64,000 nucleotides of DNA from Clostridiaceae bacterium (GTDB taxonomy: Bacteria > Bacillota_A > Clostridia > Clostridiales > Clostridiaceae): contig JAQSXU010000009.1 of NCBI GenBank assembly GCA_029256485.1, forward strand, positions 1 through 64,000. Reading direction: 5' to 3'. A model generated the notes under the pieces. That model worked only from the letters and a program-made list of their open reading frames with translations. It had not been told where the DNA came from and ran no database searches. The position numbers and the translations under genes are program-made. Below, piece by piece: positions 26,119 to 35,457 of the stretch (position 1 is the first letter of the stretch; the number at the start of each line of letters is the position of its first letter).

Positions 26119-27480
26119 ATGTCATATATATTATCATTCTTTAATTTTATACAGGGCTTAGGCGCTATAGTTATGATGCCTATCATAATTTGTATTTTTG
26201 GAGTAATTTTAGGTACAGAAAAGGGGAAAGCATTAAGAGCTGGATTAACAGTAGGGGTTGGATTTATAGGTTTGAATCTTGTAATAGCTGCATTGTCAAG
26301 TAATTTAGGCCCTGCAGTAGAACAGATGATTAAGCGCTTTGGATTGTCATTATCTGTTATTGATGTTGGTTGGCCAGCAGCAGCAGCTATTGCCTTTGCA
26401 TCAACTGTAGGTTTGGTAATAATACCAGTATGTTTGGTTGTAAACATTATAATGTTATTAACTAATACAACACAGACAGTAGATGTTGATATTTGGGATT
26501 ATTGGCACTTTGCATTTACTGGAGCACTTGTTGCTATAGTAACTGGAAGCCAGACTATAGGTTTAGTGGCAGCAATTTTTAATATGATAATAATTATGGT
26601 AATCGGTGATTATACAGCTCCAGGAGTTGAGAAGACTTTAGGTTTACCAGGAGTATCACTTCCTCATGGGTTTACCGGAGCATATGCACCAATAGCTATA
26701 GTAATTAACAAGATTATTGACTTAATACCTGGTGTTAGAGATATAGATTTTAACGTTGAAAAGGCACAGGAAAAATTCGGTGTATTTGGAGAACCAATAA
26801 TGGTAGGTACAGTTTTAGGACTTGCCATTGGTGCTATAGCAGGTTATAGCATTGCTGATGTACTTAAACTTGGAATCACCATGGGAGCTGTATTAGTTCT
26901 TATTCCAAAGATGGCTTCACTACTAATGGAAGGCTTACTACCAATTTCTGATGCAGCTTCTGAATTTATAAGTAAGAGATTTTCTAACAGAGGAAAGATG
27001 TATATTGGACTTGATTCAGCAGTTGGCGTAGGACATCCATTAACACTTTCTGTATCACTTATACTAGTACCTCTTACAGTATTTATGGCCGTTATCCTTC
27101 CTGGAAATAAGGTTCTGCCGTTTGCGGACTTAGCAGTTATACCTTGGATGTTTGTTTTAATCACACCTGTTGTTAAAGGTAATGGATTCAGAGCTTTAAT
27201 AAACGGTATAGTTGTATTAGCATCTGGCTTATTGATTTCTACTAACTTAGCTCCATTAATTACTACTGCAGCTATCAATGCTAAATATACAATACCTAAG
27301 GGTGCTACTCAGATTTCAAGCATATGTGATGGTGCAAATCCTTTAACTTGGGCAATAGTTCGTTTGAATAACTTTGGATGGATTGGAATGGGCATAGTAG
27401 CAGTAGTTGCAATAGCATTAGCATTAATCAATAGAAGAAGAATACTAAAGGAAGCTTTAGAATTAAAAAATGCTCAATAA
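26119..27480 (+). CDS. PTS EIIC permease, galactitol type
   Basis: 453 residues from ATG 26119 with GGGGTGG upstream (GTG 26110 lies within that site). Around ten hydrophobic segments. Family blocks include GLNLVIAALSSNLGPAVEQM (about 52-71), DVGWPAAAAIAFAS and the conserved loop GVSLPHGFTGAYAPIA; GLDSAVGVGHPLT is also typical of GatC. It imports and phosphorylates an alditol or related polyol. The specific sugar cannot be told from sequence. Confidence 0.92.
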   Translation: MSYILSFFNFIQGLGAIVMMPIIICIFGVILGTEKGKALRAGLTVGVGFIGLNLVIAALSSNLGPAVEQMIKRFGLSLSVIDVGWPAAAAIAFASTVGLVIIPVCLVVNIIMLLTNTTQTVDVDIWDYWHFAFTGALVAIVTGSQTIGLVAAIFNMIIIMVIGDYTAPGVEKTLGLPGVSLPHGFTGAYAPIAIVINKIIDLIPGVRDIDFNVEKAQEKFGVFGEPIMVGTVLGLAIGAIAGYSIADVLKLGITMGAVLVLIPKMASLLMEGLLPISDAASEFISKRFSNRGKMYIGLDSAVGVGHPLTLSVSLILVPLTVFMAVILPGNKVLPFADLAVIPWMFVLITPVVKGNGFRALINGIVVLASGLLISTNLAPLITTAAINAKYTIPKGATQISSICDGANPLTWAIVRLNNFGWIGMGIVAVVAIALALINRRRILKEALELKNAQ

Positions 27481-27519
27481 TAAAAATACTTTAGAATTTT
27501 AAAAAATATAGGAGGAAAC

Positions 27520-28023
27520 ATGAGTAAGGAATATTTATTTGATAAAAAAACGTTTCTAATTAGGGTCATTTATGCAGGAATTTTAGCAGCAATTGTATTT
27601 GTATTTGGAATTTACAGTATAAGCACAGGCTCATCAATGAAATATCTTTGGATGTTCATATGTTTTTTATGTGTATATACAATAATTACCAATTTTTTAA
27701 CTATAAGTTATCCTGAGAAGATAGTAATAGACAATAATACAATAAGTTTTTCAGCTTTCAACCAATCTCATGTTTACTCCAAAAAAGAATTAATTGGTTT
27801 TAAGATTAGAGAACAGCAACTGGCAAAGAAAATGTATATAAGAGTGAACAAACCTTCACTATTTAAGGGAAGGTACTGGATAGATTTGAAGGCATATAAT
27901 GACTATAAAGATTTAGAAAAATGTCTTTTGGAAATGGAAGAAATTATCCATCCTGACTCTCTGAAGGCAAAAATAAAAAAGAACAATGCAATGTATAAGG
28001 AAAGGAAAAAGAAAAATGTATAA
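27520..28023 (+). CDS. two-helix membrane protein of unknown function
   Basis: 167 residues, AGGAGG upstream. Two membrane helices (about 14-36 and 43-62) are followed by a cytoplasmic beta-rich segment (about 68-115, IVIDNNTISFSAF) of the kind seen in bacterial PH-like domains, and a basic tail. It overlaps the next start by 8 bases, so it belongs to the PTS operon. It may be an accessory to the permease. Family not recognised. Confidence 0.65.
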   Translation: MSKEYLFDKKTFLIRVIYAGILAAIVFVFGIYSISTGSSMKYLWMFICFLCVYTIITNFLTISYPEKIVIDNNTISFSAFNQSHVYSKKELIGFKIREQQLAKKMYIRVNKPSLFKGRYWIDLKAYNDYKDLEKCLLEMEEIIHPDSLKAKIKKNNAMYKERKKKNV

Positions 28024-28693
28024 AAAAGAAAAAGAGGAAGTCATTAAGGCAGGTATAAAGCTTGATAGATATGGATTAATTGCACTTTCAGGAGGAAATG
28101 TAAGTTGTAAGGTTGATGAAGATAGAGTTTTAGTAACTCCCTCAGGAATGATATATGAGGACTTAGTGGCAGAAGATATAATTTTAATGGACTTATCTGG
28201 AAAAATTATTGAGGGAAATAGAAAGGCATCAGTGGATACAAAGGCACTCCTATATATCTACAATAATATGCCGGAGGTTAAGGCTGTTATTCATACACAC
28301 CAACCTTATGCAACTGCATTAGGCTTAGTTCAGGAAGAATTTAAATGCAATTTAACTACTCTTGCTAATGCAACAAAAGGCTCAGTTAATGTATGCCCTT
28401 TTTCATCAGCTGCAAGCGAACAAATGGGAATAGAAGCTGTTGAAAACCTAAAAGGAAAGCTTGCTGTAATTTTGAAACATCACGGTGTAATTGCAGTAGG
28501 TGACTCATTAAAACAAGCTTTATATTCTTGCATTTACCTAGAAGAGGCTGCGAAAACTTACTGTATTGCTAAGTCTATGAGCGATGATGTTGCGATGATG
28601 ACTGATGACCAAATTGATCAGGCGGTTAAAGTATTTGATTATTATGGACAGGGAAAGGAAAGTGTTCCTGATTCATTAGTGAACAAAAGATAG
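28016..28693 (+). CDS. class II aldolase/adducin-family aldolase, FucA-like
   Basis: 225 residues from ATG 28016 with GGAAAGG upstream; the earlier in-frame ATG 27986 is inside the previous gene with no site. LSGGNVSCKV, LVTPSGMIYEDL, AVIHTHQPYATAL (two zinc-binding His) and ILKHHGVIAVG (third His) match L-fuculose-1-phosphate aldolase and relatives. These cleave ketose-1-phosphates to DHAP and a short aldehyde, or epimerise pentulose phosphates. It is the second aldolase in this locus. Last gene before a strong terminator. Confidence 0.9.
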   Translation: MYKKEKEEVIKAGIKLDRYGLIALSGGNVSCKVDEDRVLVTPSGMIYEDLVAEDIILMDLSGKIIEGNRKASVDTKALLYIYNNMPEVKAVIHTHQPYATALGLVQEEFKCNLTTLANATKGSVNVCPFSSAASEQMGIEAVENLKGKLAVILKHHGVIAVGDSLKQALYSCIYLEEAAKTYCIAKSMSDDVAMMTDDQIDQAVKVFDYYGQGKESVPDSLVNKR

Positions 28694-28722
28694 CATAAAA
28701 GTTTTTAATAGGTAAAAGTAAG

Positions 28723-28752
28723 GCCCCATCAATAGATGGGGCTGTTTAATTT
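28723..28752 (+). terminator. rho-independent terminator ending the PTS locus
   Basis: GCCCCATC and GATGGGGC form an 8-bp GC-rich stem around AATA, followed by TGTTTAATTTT. A second weak hairpin with a T8 run lies at 28797-28819. Confidence 0.85.
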
Positions 28753-28824
28753 TATTTAGTACAAAATAATAAAGTTTAGAATTAGTTAAATTTAAACGGT
28801 GAAATAACCGCTTTTTTTTATTTC

Positions 28825-28838
28825 GTAACTATTGTTAC
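28825..28838. promoter_or_regulatory. Crp/Fnr-type operator upstream of hcp
   Basis: GTAAC-TATT-GTTAC perfect inverted repeat followed by AGATTATTTT and, 22 bases past the repeat, TACTATATAAT (28861-28871). The same arrangement occurs at 4872-4916. Centre is about 41-46 bases upstream of the predicted transcription start, suiting activation. Confidence 0.72.
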
Positions 28839-28906
28839 AGATTATTTTAAAACAATTTAGTACTATATAATCATGGCAATTAGAAAATTGAAAGGTGGAA
28901 TTTTAA

Positions 28907-30523
28907 GTGGATATGTTTTGTTATCAATGTCAAGAAACAGCAGGAGGAAAGGGATGTACTTTAGGAGGAGTATGCGGTAAAAAACCTGAAACTGCAAATT
29001 TGCAGGATAAACTAGTTTTTGCCACTAAGGCTCTTTCAGTTTACACAACAAAGGCTAGAGAATTAGGTATATTAGACAAGAAAGCAGATAGATTTGTTAT
29101 GGAAAGTTTATTTACAACAATAACAAATGCAAACTTTGATAATAGCAAGATTTCAGATAAAATAGAAAAATCAAAGCAAATAAAAAATGAAATAAGAGAT
29201 ACCTTAATAGAAAAAGGGTATGATGTGTCAGAACAGGACAAATTGGCAAGTCAAGAAAATAAAACTGGTGTTTTAGCAACTGAAAATGAAGATATAAGGT
29301 CTTTAAAAGAATTACTAACTTATGGATTAAAGGGTATGGCTGCATATTTAGAGCACGCAGATAATTTAGGCTATGCAGATGATGAAGCCAATGGATTTTT
29401 ACAGAAAGCCCTAGCGAATACATTGAGGGATGACTTAGGAGCAGATCAATTGGTTGCATTAGTATTAGAGTGTGGTAAATATGGTGTAAATGCCATGGCT
29501 TTATTGGATAAAGCAAACACATCAACTTATGGAGACCCAGAAATAACAAAGGTGAATATTGGAGTAAGAAACAACCCTGGCATATTAATAAGTGGACACG
29601 ATTTAAAGGATATGGAAGAATTATTAAAACAAACACAGGGGACAGGAGTTGATGTATACACACATAGTGAAATGCTTCCAGCTAATTACTATCCAGCATT
29701 TAAGAAGTACAGCAATTTTGTAGGTAACTATGGAAATGCTTGGTGGAAGCAAAATGAGGAATTTGAAAGCTTTAACGGGCCAATTTTAATGACTACAAAC
29801 TGCATAGTGCCACCAAAGGACTCATATAAATCAAGAGTATACACAACTGGTTCAACTGGTTTTGAAGGAATGAAACACATTCCTGATAGAAAAGATGGAC
29901 AGCCAAAGGACTTTTCACAGATAATTGAGCATGCTAAAAAATGTGCTGCTCCAAAGGAAATTGAAAAAGGAGAAATAATTGGAGGATTTGCACATAATCA
30001 GGTTTTAGCTTTAGCAGATAAAATTGTTGATGCTGTAAAATCAGGAGCAATTAAGAGATTCTTTGTAATGGCTGGCTGCGATGGAAGAATGAAGAGTAGA
30101 AATTACTACACAGAGTTTGCAGAAAAATTGCCAAAGGATACAGTAATATTAACAGCTGGATGTGCAAAATATAAGTATAATAAATTAAATTTGGGAGACA
30201 TTAATGGAATCCCTAGAGTACTTGATGCAGGACAGTGTAATGATTCATATTCATTAGCAGTTATAGCATTGAAGTTAAAAGAAGTATTTGGACTCAGCGA
30301 TGTAAATGAATTACCAATATCATATAATATTGCATGGTATGAACAAAAGGCGGTTATAGTATTACTTGCATTGCTTTCATTAGGAGTTAAGAATATTCAT
30401 TTAGGACCAACACTTCCAGCGTTCTTATCCACAAATGTAGTTAAAGTTTTAGTAGAGAAATTTGGCATTGGCGGAATAACAAATGTGGAAGATGATTTAA
30501 AAATGTTTATGGGTGAAAACTAG
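28907..30523 (+). CDS. hcp: hybrid-cluster protein (hydroxylamine/NO reductase)
   Basis: 538 residues from GTG 28907, whose AGGTGG site is 8 bases away (ATG 28913 would be 14 away). N-terminal cubane cluster ligands [23 protein letters not shown] lie in the first 25 residues. Hybrid-cluster ligand regions [56 protein letters not shown] and [10 protein letters not shown] are all present. Hcp reduces nitric oxide or hydroxylamine and protects anaerobes from nitrosative stress. Single-gene unit ended by a bidirectional terminator; probably switched on by the Crp/Fnr protein at 4.2 kb. Confidence 0.97.
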   Translation: MDMFCYQCQETAGGKGCTLGGVCGKKPETANLQDKLVFATKALSVYTTKARELGILDKKADRFVMESLFTTITNANFDNSKISDKIEKSKQIKNEIRDTLIEKGYDVSEQDKLASQENKTGVLATENEDIRSLKELLTYGLKGMAAYLEHADNLGYADDEANGFLQKALANTLRDDLGADQLVALVLECGKYGVNAMALLDKANTSTYGDPEITKVNIGVRNNPGILISGHDLKDMEELLKQTQGTGVDVYTHSEMLPANYYPAFKKYSNFVGNYGNAWWKQNEEFESFNGPILMTTNCIVPPKDSYKSRVYTTGSTGFEGMKHIPDRKDGQPKDFSQIIEHAKKCAAPKEIEKGEIIGGFAHNQVLALADKIVDAVKSGAIKRFFVMAGCDGRMKSRNYYTEFAEKLPKDTVILTAGCAKYKYNKLNLGDINGIPRVLDAGQCNDSYSLAVIALKLKEVFGLSDVNELPISYNIAWYEQKAVIVLLALLSLGVKNIHLGPTLPAFLSTNVVKVLVEKFGIGGITNVEDDLKMFMGEN

Positions 30524-30569
30524 TCTTTTGGTATTTGACTAAATTTACTATGGTATAAAGTTAATTAAA

Positions 30570-30609
30570 AAAGGGAAAATGTTCAATTTTAATTGTACAT
30601 TTTCCCTTT
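30570..30609. terminator. bidirectional terminator between hcp and OPT gene
   Basis: 40-base near-perfect palindrome: AAAGGGAAAATGT pairs with ACATTTTCCCTTT, and CAATT with AATTG inside, with A/T tracts on both sides. Confidence 0.88.
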
Positions 30610-30616
30610 AAATTTA

Positions 30617-32557
30617 TTAATCTACTTTGTTATCAACTTTAATTGTATACTTGTAAATCCAGATGCAGAGTAAAGTTACAATTACTGCTGCAGGCCAAGG
30701 ACTGGATGCAGCATCTCCAAATAATTTTGGACCAAATGCCACTGCTTTATCTATTTTAAAAATAGCAAATACAGCAATTACAATACCAACTAATGCATCT
30801 CCGGCAACAAGACCAGATGCAAGCAGAATACCTTTCTCTGTTTGTTCCTTTAGCTGAGCATCTCTATTTTTGAATTTTTTATCTACCAATACTCTAACTA
30901 TACCGCCGATTAATACTCCAGTACTTAAGTAAATTGGAAGATATAATCCAAGTGCAAATGGCAATACAGGAATCTTCATAAGCTCACACATAACTCCAAA
31001 AGTAATACCTATTACAACTAAAGCCCAGGGAAGCTGTGAACTCATTATTCCTTTAACAACCATTGACATTAATGTTGCCTGAGGAGCAGGAACAGCCTTT
31101 GTTCCTACGCCGTAAGCTTTGTCTAACAGGATTATAATATATCCTACAGCTCCTGCAGAAGCAGCAACTGCAGCGATCATAGCCAATTCTAGACGTTTTG
31201 GAGTACCGCCAATGATAAATGTAGTCTTTAAACTTTGAGCAGCACCACCTGCAATTGCTGTTGCTACACAAACTATTGAGCCAGCTAAAATAGCTGCTAT
31301 CATTCCTTCATTTCCTACTTTTCCTGAAGCTTTTAATATAGCTGTGATGAAAAGCAGTGTGGCAATTGTCATGCCAGAGATTGGGTTATTTGATGTACCT
31401 ATTATACCAACAAGTCTTGCAGAAACAACTGCAAAGAAAAATGCAAATATAACTGCTAATATTGCTCCCACTGGTCCAACTGCAATATTAGGTACAAATG
31501 GTACTAACCAGGTTAAAATAAATACAAATATTGCTGCGCCTATAACCCAAAGCATTGGTACATCAATATCAGTTCTCTTTTGACTGCTTACTTTAGCGCC
31601 TAATCCACCCATTGCTGATTTAAAGGATTTAATAATAGTTGGTAATGCCTTAATGATGCTTATGAACCCACCGGCTGCTACGGCACCTGCACCAACATAT
31701 CTAATGTATTTGTTCCATATTGTTACAGCATCCATATCTTTAATTAAGTCTGCTGAAGGGAATAGAGGAGTAGTAAGTCCTGCACCAACATATTTAATTA
31801 GTGGTATAAGCCCGAACCAAGCAACTAATGCGCCTGCGAACATGTACATTCCTATCTCGATACCAACTATGAAACCAACACCAATTAATGATGCTAATAC
31901 ATCAGCACCAAAAACTGTTCCCTGTAAAGGTTTTATTGTCCATGATGGTTCTTCTGTCCATAACATAAAACCACCAGACAGCAATTTATAACCGCCGCCA
32001 ACTGAAAGTCCTGTCAGCATGGTTTTTAATCCATGTCCGCCGGCGCTTCCGCTTACAAGTACTTCAGAAGCTGCCATACCTTCAGGGTATACAAGTCTTC
32101 CATGTTCTTCAACAATTAAATATTTTCTAAGTGGAACTACGAATAGAATTCCTAATAAACCACCTAATATTGAAAGTACTATAATTGTCATAATGGTTAA
32201 TTTAGTTCCCAGAAGGATAACTGCAGGAACTATAAAGATAAGTCCACCGGCTAATGATTCTCCCATTGATGCCATAGCCTGTATCATATTTGACTCTAGG
32301 ATGTTATTTCTTTTAAATATTCCTTTTAGTATTCCAGTTGCAAGTATAGCTGCAGGAATACCAGCAGCTATAGTCATACCAACTTTAAGACCTAAATAGG
32401 TATTGGCTGCACCAAAAATAACTGCGAATAAACATCCCATAAATATTGAGACAACTGTTAACTCTGGCATAGCTTGAGTTACAGGTACGTATGGTATGTA
32501 ATCTTCTCCGTTAATACCACCGTAAGCTGAATGAGAAAGTCCTTTTTTTTCTGTCAT
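30617..32557 (-). CDS. OPT-family oligopeptide transporter
   Basis: 646 residues from ATG 32557 (AAGGAGG seven bases upstream; TTG 32563 also in frame). About 14-16 hydrophobic segments. The region YIPYVPVTQAMPELTVVSIFMGCLFA at the N-terminus, the NTYLGLKVGMTIAAGIPAA block and GTSNNPISGMT are typical of the prokaryotic OPT family. Proton-coupled uptake of small peptides or metal chelates is the expected function. Monocistronic. Confidence 0.93.
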   Translation of the reverse strand: MTEKKGLSHSAYGGINGEDYIPYVPVTQAMPELTVVSIFMGCLFAVIFGAANTYLGLKVGMTIAAGIPAAILATGILKGIFKRNNILESNMIQAMASMGESLAGGLIFIVPAVILLGTKLTIMTIIVLSILGGLLGILFVVPLRKYLIVEEHGRLVYPEGMAASEVLVSGSAGGHGLKTMLTGLSVGGGYKLLSGGFMLWTEEPSWTIKPLQGTVFGADVLASLIGVGFIVGIEIGMYMFAGALVAWFGLIPLIKYVGAGLTTPLFPSADLIKDMDAVTIWNKYIRYVGAGAVAAGGFISIIKALPTIIKSFKSAMGGLGAKVSSQKRTDIDVPMLWVIGAAIFVFILTWLVPFVPNIAVGPVGAILAVIFAFFFAVVSARLVGIIGTSNNPISGMTIATLLFITAILKASGKVGNEGMIAAILAGSIVCVATAIAGGAAQSLKTTFIIGGTPKRLELAMIAAVAASAGAVGYIIILLDKAYGVGTKAVPAPQATLMSMVVKGIMSSQLPWALVVIGITFGVMCELMKIPVLPFALGLYLPIYLSTGVLIGGIVRVLVDKKFKNRDAQLKEQTEKGILLASGLVAGDALVGIVIAVFAIFKIDKAVAFGPKLFGDAASSPWPAAVIVTLLCIWIYKYTIKVDNKVD

Positions 32558-32900
32558 AACCAAACCTCCTTAAAAAAAATATAATTACTTTTTTAAATAC
32601 ATATAATATTTATAATGTATCCTTCTATAATTATTACATATTGCATCAAAAATGTCATATTTAATATTCTTAATTTTTAGCAAAATAAACTAATAAAACT
32701 AAGTAATTTCATATTTTTGATATAAATAAGCCAACATTTATTAAATTATGTAAGTTTAATTTTAATTATTATATAAAAATTAAACAATTGTTAACAAATT
32801 TAAAAAGCAATTTCAAATGAATGTTTACAAATATATTAAAATATGGTAATATAATTGGCAATTTACCATTATAATATATAAATTAAGGGGGAAATTATTT
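32558..32900. other. AT-rich divergent intergenic region
   Basis: 343 bases between the divergent OPT and acetyltransferase genes. It holds a rightward promoter, TTTACA (32824-32829), 17-base spacer, TAATAT (32847-32852). I could not fix a convincing leftward promoter. No RNA motif, repeat or small coding frame with a ribosome-binding site was seen. Confidence 0.6.
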
Positions 32901-33731
32901 ATGAAAGGTGAATTCAGGCTGCTTTCAAACAATGATAATAATCATGTTATGGATTATTTTAGGAAAAATCCCATTGAAACCACATTTCTCTATGGAAATG
33001 TGGTACAGTTCGGCTTGGAGAATAATAGGAATATAAGAAGGGCAGCAGATTATTACGGATATTTCAAAGATGGAGATATTAAAGGTATTCTTCCATTTTA
33101 TAATCTGGGAAGCTGTATTCCTCACTATGAAGACAAAGATGCAATTAAATATTTCTGCGAAAAAATGAAAGAAAGAGATTTTTCATATTTACTGGGAATG
33201 GCCAATGTAATAAATCCGCTTTATGAAGAGATTAAAGAGTATAAAACCATATTGGAATATTCTGATGACAGCTATTTTGTCAATGACAGTTTTAAACCTT
33301 TCATTTTAAAGAATATAGATATTGTTAATGCTAAGGATCTACCAGTGGATAAGGCTGTTGCATTTTTGCAGGAAGTGAATGAGCAGGGCTTTAACAGAAT
33401 AAGCAGCAGAGATGAAATTATAAAAACTATGAATGAAAGAGGAGAAGAAGAGGAGTCAGTGGTGGTTTTGCTAAATGGAAAAGCAGTTGCCCACGCAAAT
33501 ATACAAACTTTCACTGATAAAATCAATCAAATAGGAGGCGTTTATACCTCCAAGGACTATAGAGGAAATGGATACTGTAAAGCTGCTGTTTCAGAAATTT
33601 GCAGCAGAATATTAATTAGAGGGAAAGTACCCACCCTCATGGTAAGAAAAAATAACATTCCTGCAGTTAATGCATATAAAGCATTAGGTTTCAATCATTA
33701 TAGTGATTATTTATTAATCAGTTTAAAATAA
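32901..33731 (+). CDS. GNAT-family N-acetyltransferase
   Basis: 276 residues, AAGGGGG upstream. The C-terminal third carries the acetyl-CoA site (QIGGVYTSKDYRGNGYCKAA, about 211-230) and the NNIPAVNAYKALGF motif. The N-terminal half resembles the extended lobe of FR47-like or two-domain acetyltransferases and has no marked motif. Substrate unknown. Overlaps the end of the convergent acetyltransferase gene by 9 bases. Confidence 0.85.
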   Translation: MKGEFRLLSNNDNNHVMDYFRKNPIETTFLYGNVVQFGLENNRNIRRAADYYGYFKDGDIKGILPFYNLGSCIPHYEDKDAIKYFCEKMKERDFSYLLGMANVINPLYEEIKEYKTILEYSDDSYFVNDSFKPFILKNIDIVNAKDLPVDKAVAFLQEVNEQGFNRISSRDEIIKTMNERGEEEESVVVLLNGKAVAHANIQTFTDKINQIGGVYTSKDYRGNGYCKAAVSEICSRILIRGKVPTLMVRKNNIPAVNAYKALGFNHYSDYLLISLK

Positions 33732-34577
33732 AGTCTTATACATTTCATATTGAGCTATAGCATCCCTTTTAAAACCAATATTTTTAAGGAATCCTTCAAG
33801 TAAATTATTATTTGGGAACCCAATATTTAATTTTGATAAATTTAGTCCTTTACATGCTCTATTTATTAATGCAGCGGCGGTTCCCATATTTCGTTTTGAT
33901 TTTTCAACCCATATATGACTGATTTTGCCTAAATTATTAATGCACAATACAGCTATAAGCCTATCATTCTCAAAGGCGCCATAAAGCATTGCATCATGAC
34001 TTTTCTTAATATAGTCAATGTGGTTTTGCCAATTTATATGAACGTCTTGTAAATTTTCTAATGAATTTTCAAACATGTTTATATCAATGTGTTTAGCATC
34101 TATTTTTTTAAGATTATATTTATTAAGAACTTCCAAATTATCTGCTGTAAAATATGAGAGGTCATAAATTTTATCATAACCCATTTTTTTATAAAATTTT
34201 ATAGCCCTGTCATTACCAACTATTACTTCTAAAAAAAGCTGCTTGCAGTGATTTTCGGTTGCTGTCTGCTGATGCAGCTGAAATAATTTTTTACTTATTT
34301 CAGTGCCTCTATAATCCGGAGAAATAGCAAATGTGTCACATCTTAGAGTTTTAATTCCTTCATATTTTTTAATTCCCCCAAGTATAACGCCAACAGGGTC
34401 ATTATCATGGAAGGCTACAAAAGAATATTCAACACTATTTCCTTCAACATAAAAAAATCTGTTTTCAAATACATCTTGGGACATTTTTAATTTAATAATA
34501 TAATCGCTGAATCCAATAGAAAAGGCTTTAAAAGTGTCCACCATGGAAACATCGGTACATCTTTTATAAGTTATCAT
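33723..34577 (-). CDS. tandem GNAT acetyltransferase
   Basis: 284 residues, AAAGGAG upstream. It has two GNAT lobes: the first with TFAISPDYRGTEISKKLF and FYKKMGYDKIYDL (about 85-145), the second with a weaker site around IWVEKSKRNMGTAAALI and the ending GFLKNIGFKRDAIAQYEM. Double-GNAT proteins of this size occur widely in clostridia and bacilli, mostly uncharacterised. Convergent with the previous gene without a terminator between them. Confidence 0.85.
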   Translation of the reverse strand: MITYKRCTDVSMVDTFKAFSIGFSDYIIKLKMSQDVFENRFFYVEGNSVEYSFVAFHDNDPVGVILGGIKKYEGIKTLRCDTFAISPDYRGTEISKKLFQLHQQTATENHCKQLFLEVIVGNDRAIKFYKKMGYDKIYDLSYFTADNLEVLNKYNLKKIDAKHIDINMFENSLENLQDVHINWQNHIDYIKKSHDAMLYGAFENDRLIAVLCINNLGKISHIWVEKSKRNMGTAAALINRACKGLNLSKLNIGFPNNNLLEGFLKNIGFKRDAIAQYEMYKTLF

Positions 34578-34687
34578 ATTTTACTCCTTTATAAACTTCA
34601 TATAGAATAATTTTTACAGTATCATATTTTTAAAAAATTAACAATACGTTTACATTAAATAAAATAACATGGCTTTAATACATAACC

Positions 34688-34717
34688 TTGAATAGAGAGT
34701 ACTTTTTGTGATATTAT
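34688..34717 (+). promoter_or_regulatory. promoter of thiamine salvage operon
   Basis: TTGAAT (34688-34693), 18-base spacer, TATTAT (34712-34717), 25 bases before the TPP riboswitch. Confidence 0.5.
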
Positions 34718-34740
34718 TGTGTTGAAAAAATAAAGTCAAG

Positions 34741-34826
34741 CACAGGGGAGCTGGAATGGCCAGCTGAGAGTGAGAACCTAATTTCTTAGACCCTATACCT
34801 GATCTGGATAATACCAGCGTAGGAAG
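34741..34826 (+). ncRNA. TPP (THI-box) riboswitch aptamer
   Basis: Conserved strings in order: ACAGGGGAGCTGG, CCAGCTGAGAG, GACCCTATACCTGATCTGG and TAATACCAGCGTAGGAA. Thiamine pyrophosphate binding should promote the terminator at 34862. All five downstream genes belong to thiamine salvage. Confidence 0.97.
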
Positions 34827-34861
34827 TTGTTAACTAATGCATTGTATTTTTACAACAATTT

Positions 34862-34897
34862 AGGCGTCAATCTTACGGATTAGCGCCTTTATTTTAT
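34862..34897 (+). terminator. TPP-riboswitch regulated terminator
   Basis: AGGCGTCAATC and GATTAGCGCCT form an 11-bp stem with one mismatch and one G-U pair around TTACG, followed by TTTATTTTATT; 57 bases before thiW. Confidence 0.85.
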
Positions 34898-34953
34898 TAC
34901 AGCATATTAAAATCCTATGTAGTATTCTCCAATAAAATGAAAGGAGAAAACAA

Positions 34954-35448
34954 ATGAAAACAAGAAAATTAACTTTTTCAGCACTTCTCACTGCTATAGG
35001 TGTAATAGCAGGCAATATAATTTTTATTCCCGTAGGTGTATCCAAATGTTTTCCAGTGCAACATACAATAAATGTTTTATCAGCGGTAATACTAGGACCA
35101 TATTATGGAGTGGCTATAGCATTTTGCATATCTTTAATTAGAAATATGGTAGGAACAGGTTCGTTGCTTGCTTTTCCTGGAAGTATGATCGGAGCACTAC
35201 TGGCTGGAGTTATTTTTTACAAAACAAAAAATGTTATGGCAACTGCAGCAGCAGAGGTATTTGGTACTGGCATTCTTGGAGGATTGCTTGCCTTCCCAAT
35301 ATCATATTTTGTTCTAGGTAAAAAAGTAGCAGCATTATTTTATGTAGCTCCATTTTTAATAAGCACTGTTGGCGGCAGCATAATAGCATACTTTATTATA
35401 AAGATTCTAGAATCTACTAAAATAATTAGCTTAAATAACCAAGTGTAG
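34954..35448 (+). CDS. thiW: thiazole-specific ECF transporter S component ThiW
   Basis: 164 residues, AAAGGAG upstream. Five or six membrane helices with the ThiW blocks GVIAGNIIFIPVG, KCFPVQHTINVLSAVILGP and GTGSLLAFPGSMIGALLAG. ThiW is the predicted hydroxyethylthiazole-binding subunit that shares an energising ECF module encoded elsewhere. First gene after the TPP switch and coupled to thiM function (thiazole kinase) downstream. Confidence 0.93.
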   Translation: MKTRKLTFSALLTAIGVIAGNIIFIPVGVSKCFPVQHTINVLSAVILGPYYGVAIAFCISLIRNMVGTGSLLAFPGSMIGALLAGVIFYKTKNVMATAAAEVFGTGILGGLLAFPISYFVLGKKVAALFYVAPFLISTVGGSIIAYFIIKILESTKIISLNNQV

Positions 35449-35457
35449 GAGGAAATT

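Noticed and set aside
29112..29663. 183-residue minus-strand frame inside hcp
   Set aside because: Low-complexity Leu/His composition and full overlap with the clearly conserved hcp; a shadow frame.
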